Below are positions 15,825 through 22,062 of a DNA stretch of 29,373 bases, piece after piece. The stretch is from Lentisphaeria bacterium. Lineage in GTDB: Bacteria; Verrucomicrobiota; Lentisphaeria; Oligosphaerales; Oligosphaeraceae. A program made the position numbers and the translations under genes. The notes below the pieces were generated by a model. That model saw only the letters and a program-made list of their open reading frames with translations. It was not told the origin of the DNA and searched no databases. The stretch's first letter is position 1. The number at the start of each line of letters is the position of its first letter. Location: positions 1-29,373 of the forward strand of contig JAEEXV010000221.1 of the NCBI GenBank assembly GCA_016287975.1. The letters are read 5' to 3'.

Positions 15825-16691
15825 CTACGAGATGGTTTCTGCGTTGTAGACAGGGCGGACGGGGCCGGTGATGGTGATGCGGAACTGGTCGTCGATGGCG
15901 ACGGCGAGGTCGCCGCCTGGCATGTGGACGGCGACTGGCGAGGCGCACCAGCCGATGCGGACGGCGACGGCGGCCGCGGCGGAGGCGGAGGTGCCTGAGG
16001 CGAGGGTGTATCCGGCGCCGCGCTCCCAGATTTCGATGCGGAGGTCGTGGGGGCCGAGGCGCTGCGCGAACTGGACGTTGGTGCGGTTGGGGAAGCGCGG
16101 GGCGGTTTCGAGGTCGGGCCCGTGCTGGCAGGCGAATTCCCGCGTGGGGGGCGTGTCCAGCAGCACGACGCAGTGCGGGTTGCCGATGGTGGCGCAGCAG
16201 TATTCGAGGGGCGTGCCGCCATCCTCGAAATGTTCGTGGAGGACATCGCGGGGCGGGCCCGCGACGGGGATGGCGCGGCTGTCGAAGGATACCTGCCCCA
16301 TTTCGGCGACGATGGCGTCGAAGGGGGTCTCGATGCGGCAGCGGATGGGGCCGCCCAGGGTGGCGAGCGTGAAGGGGACGCCCTTTTTCACCATCCCGCA
16401 GTCATAGAGATACTGGGCGAAGATGCGGACGCCGTTGCCGCTCTTCTCGGCTTCGCTGCCGTCGGGGTTGAGGATGCGGAAGGCGGCGACGGCCTCGGGC
16501 TGCGCGAGGCGTCCGAAGAACGGGCTTCCAGGGAGGTAGGGGCCGTAGAGGATGCCGTCGGAGCCGAAGCCTGTGTGCGGGGCGCAGACGGCGCGGACGA
16601 GGGCCGCGTCGATTGCGTCGGGCGCGGCGTCGCCGGCGTCGGTGGGGATCAGGTAGTCGTTGCCGAGGCCGTGGTATTTACGGAAGCGCAT
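15825..16691 (-). CDS. dapF: diaminopimelate epimerase homologue with Ser/Ser active site
   Basis: This 288-residue DapF-fold protein keeps the family framework: GNDYL (10-14), NPDGSE (75-80), TIGNPHCV (168-175), NRTNVQFA (202-209) and ERGAGYT (223-229). DapF interconverts LL- and meso-diaminopimelate for lysine and peptidoglycan synthesis using two cysteines as acid and base. Both are serine here: SGNGVR (Ser84, usually CGNGAR) and ASGTS (Ser232, usually ACGTG); the codons are AGC and TCA. I have the impression that an EKSGNG subfamily exists in other bacteria, but did not verify this. It could be an active variant, an epimerase for another amino acid, or inactive. The start at 16691 is 20 bases after the upstream membrane protein gene; nfo follows 9 bases after its stop. 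Confidence 0.8.
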   Translation of the reverse strand: MRFRKYHGLGNDYLIPTDAGDAAPDAIDAALVRAVCAPHTGFGSDGILYGPYLPGSPFFGRLAQPEAVAAFRILNPDGSEAEKSGNGVRIFAQYLYDCGMVKKGVPFTLATLGGPIRCRIETPFDAIVAEMGQVSFDSRAIPVAGPPRDVLHEHFEDGGTPLEYCCATIGNPHCVVLLDTPPTREFACQHGPDLETAPRFPNRTNVQFAQRLGPHDLRIEIWERGAGYTLASGTSASAAAAVAVRIGWCASPVAVHMPGGDLAVAIDDQFRITITGPVRPVYNAETIS

Positions 16692-16711
16692 GTCGGGGGA
16701 TCCAGGAGGGG

Positions 16712-17554
16712 TTAGCGCATGCGTGCGGGGCGTCCGCCGCCGAACGGCATCTGGGCGCGCTGGCGGACGACGGGCGGGGTTTCGAGTCCGAGGGCGAACC
16801 ACTTTTCGCCGAGGCCGACGAAACTGAATCGGGAGAGGCGGTTGTTGACGAGGTTCTCCCAGTTCTGGGCGATGACGGGGTCCTCGGTCTTCTTCTTGCC
16901 CTCGTCGAGGACGGCGACGGCCTCGGAGATGCGCTTCTGCTTGACGAGGAGCCAGGAGTAGAGGGCGTAGAGGAGGGTGCCCTGCTCGTATTTGAAGCGC
17001 CCGATGCCCTTGTTGAACATTGCGTCGAGTTTTTTGGTCTCGGCGGGGTCCTGCTTGTAGTGGAGCACCATCTGCATGCCCACGAGGGTCGGGTCGTTGA
17101 CGAGGATGAACTTTTCGAGGAGGGGGCGGGCGCCGTCGTAGTCCTTGATCTGGAAGAGGAGCGTCCCCTTGAGCATGTTGGCCTGGCGCTGGGCGAGGAG
17201 GTTCCATTTCCGCAGCGGCCTGACTTCATCGTCCAGTGGGGCGATGGCGGCGCGCACGGCGTCGTTCTGCTCCTTTTCGAGCATCGCGATGGCCTTGGGG
17301 CCTCCGATGCCGCGGTTCTGCATGGCGGCGGCCTTGCGACGGATGGTCTCCTGGGATTCGGCGAGCTTTGCCTGGAGCCGTGTGAAGATGGCGTTCAGGC
17401 GCTTGCTGATCCAGAGGTTGATGGGGAAGAGGGCGGCGATGGCGGCGCCGAGGGCGGCCAGAATGGCCCAGGCCCAGTGGCCGCCCTCGCCAGCAGTCCA
17501 GGTGAAGAAGCCAGCCACGGCGGCGGCGACGATCATGATGCACAAGGTCAGCAT
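16712..17554 (-). CDS. inner-membrane protein of unknown function with helical repeats
   Basis: I do not recognise this 280-residue protein. Two hydrophobic helices (about 2-20 and 28-48) form an N-terminal membrane hairpin. A cytoplasmic helical region follows, with a Gln/Glu/Arg coiled segment (about 55-80). Segments such as MLKGTLLFQIKDYDGARPLLEKFI and YALYSWLLVKQKRISEAVAVLDEG look like TPR-type helix pairs, suggesting a protein-interaction scaffold. The C-terminus is Arg/Gly-rich. It is the first gene of the unit with the dapF-like gene (20 bases apart) and nfo. The 86-bp leader has no clear Shine-Dalgarno sequence. Presence of a real gene is supported by length, coding bias and tight packing; function is unknown. 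Confidence 0.7.
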   Translation of the reverse strand: MLTLCIMIVAAAVAGFFTWTAGEGGHWAWAILAALGAAIAALFPINLWISKRLNAIFTRLQAKLAESQETIRRKAAAMQNRGIGGPKAIAMLEKEQNDAVRAAIAPLDDEVRPLRKWNLLAQRQANMLKGTLLFQIKDYDGARPLLEKFILVNDPTLVGMQMVLHYKQDPAETKKLDAMFNKGIGRFKYEQGTLLYALYSWLLVKQKRISEAVAVLDEGKKKTEDPVIAQNWENLVNNRLSRFSFVGLGEKWFALGLETPPVVRQRAQMPFGGGRPARMR

Positions 17555-17640
17555 TGGGAATCAGTCGTTTAGGAGTTTGGTTGTTTTTGGGAGCAGAGGC
17601 GCAGGTCGGATGCCTGGGGCATGCCGCCGCCGAATGGGGC

Positions 17641-19596
17641 TCAGCGGTGCCGCCGTCGGCGGGCGGGCGTGTCGTCCTCTTCGGGGCAGAGGCGGAGTTC
17701 GCCTCGGACGGGATCGGCGACATCGACGGAGAATTGCCCGCGTGCGGCGACGGCGAGTTGCTGTCCCGTGCGGCGGTTCTGCCAGACGAGGCGCCGTGCG
17801 TCGAAGGTCCAGCGGCTGCGGGGGAGTTGCTCGTCGTTGGCGAAGGCGACGAGGCCGTATGCGGGCAGGTAGAGCTGGAGGCCCGCCTTGGTGACGCGGC
17901 AGACCTCGGCCTCCACGGTGAAGCCCTCTTTTTCGATGGCTTCCTTGGCGATGAGGCGGATCTTGAGGCGGTCCTGGGCGGCGAATTCGGCCTGGTCGCA
18001 GTTGACTTCCTGGGCGGAGCAGTGCGCGGCGAGTTCGGCGACGGCGTCGAAGCCGTATGGCTTTCGGTGCGCGTCCAGGGCGAGGAGCTGCTGGTGGACG
18101 AGGGTGTCGGCGTAGCGGCGGATGGGGCTGGTGAAGTGGCAGTAGTGCTCCTTTCCCAGGCCGAAGTGCCCCGTGCACTCGGCGCCGTAGTCGGCGCGCG
18201 GCAGATGGCGCAGGAAGTTCATGAGGAGGACGTCGCGCAGCGGGGACTTTCCCGCGAGGCGCAGGAAGTGCACGATGCTGGCGCGGGTGGAGAGCGAGCG
18301 CACGGGCTTGCCCAGCAGGATGGTGGCGGTCTCGACGAACTCGCGCAGTTTCTCGACGTCGGGCGGCAGGTGGTTTCGGAAGATGCCTGGGAGGGAGCGT
18401 TTCAGGAGTTCCTCGGCGACGCACTGGTTGGCGGCGAGCATGAACTCCTCGACGAGCTGGTGGGAGGGATTGTCGGCGTTCGCCTGCACGCCGAGCACCT
18501 TCGGGGGGTCGCCAGAGCAGATGGCGCGGATCTCGGGCATCTCCATCGGGAGGAAGCGCTCGCTGAACTGTCGGTGGTGGCGCAGCAGCGCGGCGAGCGA
18601 GGAGAGGCGGTCCAGCAGGGGCAGCACGCCCTCCTCGGCCTCGAACGAACCGCCGTCCAGATACTGCTGCACCTGCTCGTAGCAGAGGCGCTGGCGCACG
18701 CAGATGGTGGTGTGGCAGCGCTCCCATCCGAGGATGTCGCCGGTGTGGCGGTTGAAGCGGATGAAGACGGTGTGGGCGAGGCGTGGCACGCCCGCCTGGA
18801 GGCTGCACTGGACGTTGGCGAGGGCGCGCGGCAGCATCGGGATGGTGCGGCCCGGCAGGTAGGAGGTGAAGGCGCGTGCGCGGGCGGCCTGGTCGAGCCG
18901 ACTGCCCCGCCGCACATAGCATGCCACGTCGGCGATATGCACGCCGACGACGACCTCGTCGGGATGCTTGCCTGGTTCGCAGGAGAGCGCGTCGTCGTAG
19001 TCGCGCGCGTCGACGGGGTCGATGGTGACGCAGCAGAGGCGTTTGCAGTCGCGGCGGTGGACGACGAGGGGCTGGAGGGCGGCGGCCTCACGCTCCTCGG
19101 CCTCGGTGTACTGTTCGGGAAGGTGGTATTCGTGGACGATGGCGTCGAGGTCGGCGGTGACGTCGCCGGATTCCCCGATGGTGGATTTGAGGATGGCGCG
19201 TCCGATGCCGTCGGGATCGGCGGGGATGGGGAGTTCGGCGACGGCCCAGACGCCTTCGGCGGGTTTGGGGCGCGCCTTGGCGCAGGAAGCGGGATCCAGC
19301 GGCAGGAACGCGGGCAGTTCACGGCGCAGCGGGCGGATGGCCCAGCCGCCCCGATAGGGGACGAGGCAGCCGACGAACTCGCTGAAGCGGCGTGCCACGA
19401 TGCGGGCGATGAATCCAGACGGCCGCATGGGGTCGCTCATCGCGTCGATGTCGACCTCGACGGTGTCGCCGGAGATGGCGCCGCCGAGGTAGCCTGGCGG
19501 GATGAAGACGCTGGTGCCGTCGTCGGCCTTGACGAAGCCGAAGCCGGAGAGGTTGACCGACAGGGTGCCGAGAATGGTGGGGTGGGGGTGTTTCAT
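17641..19596 (-). CDS. rnr: ribonuclease R family 3'-5' exoribonuclease
   Basis: This 651-residue RNB-family exoribonuclease degrades structured RNA processively. An N-terminal cold-shock-like OB domain (LSGFGFV, 16-22; VFIPP, 30-34) precedes the RNB catalytic domain. The metal-binding motif TIDPVDARDYDDA (191-203) keeps the four Asp residues (193, 199, 201, 202), and HFTSPIRRYAD (487-497) is the other hallmark. A C-terminal S1-like region (about 555-630) ends in an Arg-rich tail. At 651 residues it is shorter than typical E. coli RNase R (about 810) and nearer RNase II length, but lacks other features separating the two, so the RNase R label is by resemblance. A TATATT element lies only about 16 bases upstream of the ATG, implying a very short leader. 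Array 3 lies just beyond. Confidence 0.92.
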   Translation of the reverse strand: MKHPHPTILGTLSVNLSGFGFVKADDGTSVFIPPGYLGGAISGDTVEVDIDAMSDPMRPSGFIARIVARRFSEFVGCLVPYRGGWAIRPLRRELPAFLPLDPASCAKARPKPAEGVWAVAELPIPADPDGIGRAILKSTIGESGDVTADLDAIVHEYHLPEQYTEAEEREAAALQPLVVHRRDCKRLCCVTIDPVDARDYDDALSCEPGKHPDEVVVGVHIADVACYVRRGSRLDQAARARAFTSYLPGRTIPMLPRALANVQCSLQAGVPRLAHTVFIRFNRHTGDILGWERCHTTICVRQRLCYEQVQQYLDGGSFEAEEGVLPLLDRLSSLAALLRHHRQFSERFLPMEMPEIRAICSGDPPKVLGVQANADNPSHQLVEEFMLAANQCVAEELLKRSLPGIFRNHLPPDVEKLREFVETATILLGKPVRSLSTRASIVHFLRLAGKSPLRDVLLMNFLRHLPRADYGAECTGHFGLGKEHYCHFTSPIRRYADTLVHQQLLALDAHRKPYGFDAVAELAAHCSAQEVNCDQAEFAAQDRLKIRLIAKEAIEKEGFTVEAEVCRVTKAGLQLYLPAYGLVAFANDEQLPRSRWTFDARRLVWQNRRTGQQLAVAARGQFSVDVADPVRGELRLCPEEDDTPARRRRHR

Positions 19597-19611
19597 GGTG
19601 GTGAATAGCCT

Positions 19612-19617
19612 AATATA
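19612..19617 (-). promoter_or_regulatory. -10-like element TATATT very close to the rnr start
   Basis: The minus strand reads CCGTTATATTAGGCTATTCACC and then ATG after two more bases. If this is the -10, transcription would begin about 10 bases before the start codon, giving an almost leaderless mRNA without a Shine-Dalgarno sequence. TATATTAGRC is shared with the dnaB leader. Confidence 0.45.
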
Positions 19618-19638
19618 ACGGTGAGTTGGAAGTCGGAG

Positions 19639-19766
19639 GGAAGGGATAGGCAGGGATAATCAGGGATTTCAGGGATTTCAGGGATTTAAGGGATTTCAGG
19701 GATTTCAGGGATTTCAGGGATTTCAGGGATTTCAGGGATTTCAGGGATTTCAGGGATTTAAGGGAT
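19639..19766. repeat. 9-bp tandem repeat array 3 (14 units)
   Basis: On the plus strand the units are GGAAGGGAT, two 10-bp units (AGGCAGGGAT, AATCAGGGAT), then eleven 9-bp units, nearly all TTCAGGGAT with two TTAAGGGAT. The last unit (19758-19766) lies inside the serine hydrolase gene: its TTA is the TAA stop on the minus strand and the rest encodes the final Ile-Pro. The array fills the gap to rnr and is the most homogeneous of the four, suggesting recent expansion. Confidence 0.95.
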
Positions 19767-20828
19767 GGTGGGGAGGTCGAGGGCGAGGAGTTGGCGGAGG
19801 GTGGTGCGGAGTGGTTGTTCCTGGGAGAGGCGGTTTTTGGTGAAGGCGAAGACGGTTCGGGTGTCCTGGTCGATGAGGAGTTCTGCGCCTCCGTAGCCGC
19901 CGTGACCGAAGACGCGGCCCCGGCGGGGGGGCGCGGCGTAGAGGAGGAAGCCGTATCCGAAGAGTTCCCAGTAGCCAGGCTGTTCGGGGATGGGCTGGTT
20001 TGCGGGGCGGTGGAGAGTGGTGGCGTCGGCGAGGACGGTGGCGGGAACGAGTCCCTGGAGAAGTGCTGCGCCGAGGCGGGCGAGGGCGCGCGCGGTGGCG
20101 ATGCAGTTGAAGGCGGGGAGGGCGGCGCGGCGCACGGCGGGGACGCGCAGCATGTTTTCGGAGGGGTTCCAGAAGGTGGGCCTGGGCGGGAGGGGCGGGA
20201 GGAGGCCTGGCGCGCGTTCGAGGCGGCAGAGGCGGGGTTCGTGTTCGGGGGGGAGCCCGAAGAAGCACTCCTCGGTGATGCCGCAGGGGGCGAGGGCCTC
20301 GCGGCGCAGGAGTTCGGCGACGGGGAGGCGGCTCAGGCGGGCCAGCGGTTCTCCGAGGAGCCAGCTGTAGGTGAAGGCCTGGTATCTGGTGCGGGTGCCA
20401 GGTGGCCAGGCGGGGCGCATGGCGGCAAGGCGGGTGCACATGAGGTCCCAGTCGCAGAGTTCGGCGGGGGTGGCGGCGTGCGGCAGGCAGAAGAGGCCGC
20501 TGGTGTGGCTGAGGACGTCGGCGAAGGTGGTTTCCTCCTTGCCGCCGCCAGTGAACTCGGGCCACAGCGTGGAGAGGCGCTGGTCGAGGGCGGCTTCGCC
20601 GCGCGCGAGCATCCTCAGGGCGGCCGTGGTGAGTGCGGCCTTGCCGACGGAGAAGACGGGGAAGAACGTCTCGCGGGTGACGGGGCGGATGCGCTCAGGC
20701 TCGCACCAGCCTGCGGCGCAGTCGGCGACAAGAGCGCCGTCCCGCCAGACGGCGCATTGGCAGCCGAGTTCGGCGCCCGAGGCGACGGCGCGGTCGAGGT
20801 GCTCCTGGATGGCGGCGGCGAGTGTCAT
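19758..20828 (-). CDS. serine hydrolase of the class C beta-lactamase family
   Basis: This 356-residue protein has the penicillin-binding/beta-lactamase (class C, EstB-like) fold. The nucleophile motif SVGK gives Ser60 and Lys63, a Tyr-containing segment YQAFTYSWL fits the second motif region, and HGGYGG near residue 315 takes the place of KTG, as in many esterases of the family. No signal peptide is seen, so it is probably cytoplasmic and an esterase or amidase, not a resistance enzyme (inference). I chose the ATG at 20828 because it forms an ATGA overlap with the stop of the 77-residue membrane protein gene (20825-20828); a start six codons earlier is possible. Its last two codons and stop are formed by repeat array 3. 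Confidence 0.85.
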   Translation of the reverse strand: MTLAAAIQEHLDRAVASGAELGCQCAVWRDGALVADCAAGWCEPERIRPVTRETFFPVFSVGKAALTTAALRMLARGEAALDQRLSTLWPEFTGGGKEETTFADVLSHTSGLFCLPHAATPAELCDWDLMCTRLAAMRPAWPPGTRTRYQAFTYSWLLGEPLARLSRLPVAELLRREALAPCGITEECFFGLPPEHEPRLCRLERAPGLLPPLPPRPTFWNPSENMLRVPAVRRAALPAFNCIATARALARLGAALLQGLVPATVLADATTLHRPANQPIPEQPGYWELFGYGFLLYAAPPRRGRVFGHGGYGGAELLIDQDTRTVFAFTKNRLSQEQPLRTTLRQLLALDLPTIP

Positions 20829-21058
20829 CGCCTCAGGTCGCGCCACGCCCAGAGGCAGAGCATGGCCATGAAGGCGAAGAAGACGAGCCCGAACACCGCG
20901 TACCAGAACTGCTTGGATAGCCTCGGGGTGGAGGCGGTGTTGTTTTCATGCTCGATTTCCAGGCGCGCGAGGGCCTCGCGGATGCGGGCCTGCTTCTCCT
21001 CGTCGGTGAGGGGGGCGTCCTGGGATGCGGTGGTCGCGGATTCTTCCTGCTCTGACAT
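20825..21058 (-). CDS. small single-pass membrane protein
   Basis: This is a 77-residue protein of no recognised family. A charged, Glu/Arg-rich helical N-terminal half (about residues 18-40) precedes one hydrophobic segment (about 51-69, containing FWYAVFGLVFFAFMAMLCLW) and a short basic end (RDLRR). The positive C-terminal end suggests an N-out or tail-anchor arrangement; topology is uncertain. It is translationally coupled by ATGA overlap to the serine hydrolase gene, so the two may act together, for example as a membrane anchor. A TATATT element lies 47 bases upstream. Confidence 0.7.
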   Translation of the reverse strand: MSEQEESATTASQDAPLTDEEKQARIREALARLEIEHENNTASTPRLSKQFWYAVFGLVFFAFMAMLCLWAWRDLRR

Positions 21059-21083
21059 ACGGTGTCCGATACGCTGATGGGCA

Positions 21084-21112
21084 TTGCTTGTGGGAAGTGG
21101 TGATAATATAAT
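21084..21112 (+). promoter_or_regulatory. sigma-70-type promoter for the EF-hand gene
   Basis: TTGCTT (21084-21089) and TATAAT (21107-21112) are spaced by exactly 17 bp. The -10 is part of the near-palindrome ATAATATAAT, so the same bases also give TATATT on the minus strand for the divergent 77-residue protein gene. The plus-strand leader would be about 190 bases long. Confidence 0.6.
21105..21110 (-). promoter_or_regulatory. -10-like element TATATT for the 77-residue protein gene
   Basis: The minus strand reads GCGATTATATTATCACC. It overlaps the plus-strand TATAAT, making this a compact divergent promoter region. Confidence 0.4.
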
Positions 21113-21164
21113 CGCTGGACGCTGGTCGATGCGCGCAGTCGGGAAAAAAGTGTCGCGGGCACAA

Positions 21165-21178
21165 TTTCCCGCGGGAAA
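21165..21178. promoter_or_regulatory. 14-bp perfect palindrome in the EF-hand gene leader
   Basis: TTTCCCGCGGGAAA is a perfect palindrome about 55 bases after the predicted promoter. It may be an operator or a short RNA hairpin. No factor can be assigned. Confidence 0.4.
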
Positions 21179-21226
21179 AACAGTTTTATGGGCAGAGACG
21201 AGAAGAGGCGGAGGCCTCTTTGAAAT

Positions 21227-21240
21227 GGAAAGCGCTTTCC
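21227..21240. promoter_or_regulatory. LacI/GalR-like operator palindrome
   Basis: GGAAAGCGCTTTCC is a perfect 14-bp palindrome with the central GAAAGC/GCTTTC typical of LacI-family operators and related to catabolite response elements. It lies in the leader of the EF-hand protein gene, downstream of its promoter, where a bound repressor would block elongation. The link to a LacI-family factor is inference from motif likeness. Confidence 0.45.
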
Positions 21241-21310
21241 CGTCCGAAATCCCGCCGCATGTCGGCAGCAGGGCCAGTGCTCAACTGGCTGAACCAGGAG
21301 GAATGACAAC

Positions 21311-21739
21311 ATGAAGAAAATGCTGATGGTTTTGGCCGCAGTGCTGGCCACGTTTGCAATTGCCGAGGAGACCGCGCCCGCTGCGACCGCCGCGACCACT
21401 GCGCCCGCCGCGGTTGCCGCGCCTGCGACTGGTGCTACCCAGAAGGGCGATCGTCCTGCGCGTCCGCAGCGTCCTGGCGACCGCCCGCAGGGGCCGCGTC
21501 GCCAGATGGACAAGACTCGTGGGCTTCAGATGGCGGCGCGGGCGTACGACGCCAACCGCAACGGCAAATTGGATCCCGAGGAGCGCGCGCAGATGGTTGC
21601 GGATCTCAACAAGATCGAGAACCTGATGCTGAATCGTCCGCCGCGTCGGGATGGACAGGGGGGCGGCCGTGGCGGCCGCGGCGGCCGTCCGCAGGGGCAG
21701 CCGCGCCCGCAGCGCCCCGTCCAGGAAAGCCAGGAGTAG
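21311..21739 (+). CDS. secreted EF-hand protein with low-complexity arms
   Basis: This 142-residue protein has a signal peptide (residues 1-18, ending AIA). It continues with an Ala/Thr/Pro-rich arm (19-45), a Pro/Arg segment (46-66), a helix, one EF-hand and an Arg/Gly/Pro tail (110-142). The EF-hand loop is canonical: Asp80, Asn82, Asn84, Gly85, Leu87, Asp88 and Glu91, so calcium binding is plausible. Only one clear EF loop is present, as in some dockerin- or calmodulin-like secreted proteins that pair between molecules. The start is fixed by AGGAGG (21296-21301). The gene has its own promoter, two leader palindromes and a strong terminator, so it is a single-gene unit with apparent dedicated control. 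Function is unknown; a cell-surface or periplasmic role is inferred. Confidence 0.8.
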   Translation: MKKMLMVLAAVLATFAIAEETAPAATAATTAPAAVAAPATGATQKGDRPARPQRPGDRPQGPRRQMDKTRGLQMAARAYDANRNGKLDPEERAQMVADLNKIENLMLNRPPRRDGQGGGRGGRGGRPQGQPRPQRPVQESQE

Positions 21740-21766
21740 TTTGATTTGAAATAGCGTGGGCGCGCT

Positions 21767-21811
21767 CTCCCCGCGGGATCGTTTTACAGCGGCCCCGCGG
21801 GGAGTTTTTTT
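21767..21811 (+). terminator. intrinsic terminator of the EF-hand gene
   Basis: The arms CTCCCCGCGGG (21767-21777) and CCCGCGGGGAG (21794-21804) are perfectly complementary, with a 16-base loop, and are followed by seven T (21805-21811). It lies 28 bases after the stop codon. Confidence 0.9.
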
Positions 21812-21858
21812 ATGGCCCCAAGAAGGTCGACAAACGCCTCGGTTGACGCCCGAAAACA

Positions 21859-21973
21859 GTAGCCACGGCGTCCCGCCGTGGTCTCCCCGGCGAGCGACGC
21901 AGCGAACGATTTCGCCGCCCAGTTGAAAAACTGTTTGGCTCACCCTCCTGCCACGGCGGGACGCCGTGGCTAC
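21859..21973. repeat. inverted-repeat element, possible REP/MITE-like sequence
   Basis: GTAGCCACGGCGTCCCGCCGTGG (21859-21881) is repeated as its exact reverse complement at 21951-21973. Each 23-bp arm contains its own small inverted repeat (CCACGGCG/CGCCGTGG), so each arm could fold by itself or pair with the other across 69 bases. It sits in the 323-bp space between two convergent genes (21739 and 22063), a typical place for REP-like or miniature transposable elements. No transposase is nearby. The rest of this space holds the terminator at 21767-21811 and no other feature I can support. Confidence 0.75.
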
Positions 21974-22062
21974 ATCCGTTTCGCCCAGCGCGCCCAACCC
22001 ACACGCTTCTGGCGTATCTGCATTATGATAGGCTGTTAACGACCATCTTGGGGAACATTGCG

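Noticed and set aside
17554..19608. A 684-residue plus-strand frame
   Set aside because: It is antisense to rnr, whose catalytic motifs are unmistakable.
19639..19766. Tandem array considered as an iteron-type replication origin
   Set aside because: The units lack a DnaA-box-like or Rep-binding pattern, related arrays occur at three other loci, and no initiator gene is adjacent, although dnaB lies 5 kb away.
19758..20828. Serine hydrolase as an antibiotic-resistance beta-lactamase
   Set aside because: It has no signal peptide and an HGG motif instead of KTG, so an esterase-like role is more likely.
20833..21513. A 226-residue minus-strand frame overlapping the 77-residue protein and EF-hand genes
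   Set aside because: It crosses the promoter region and is antisense to a signal-peptide protein with its own ribosome-binding site and terminator.
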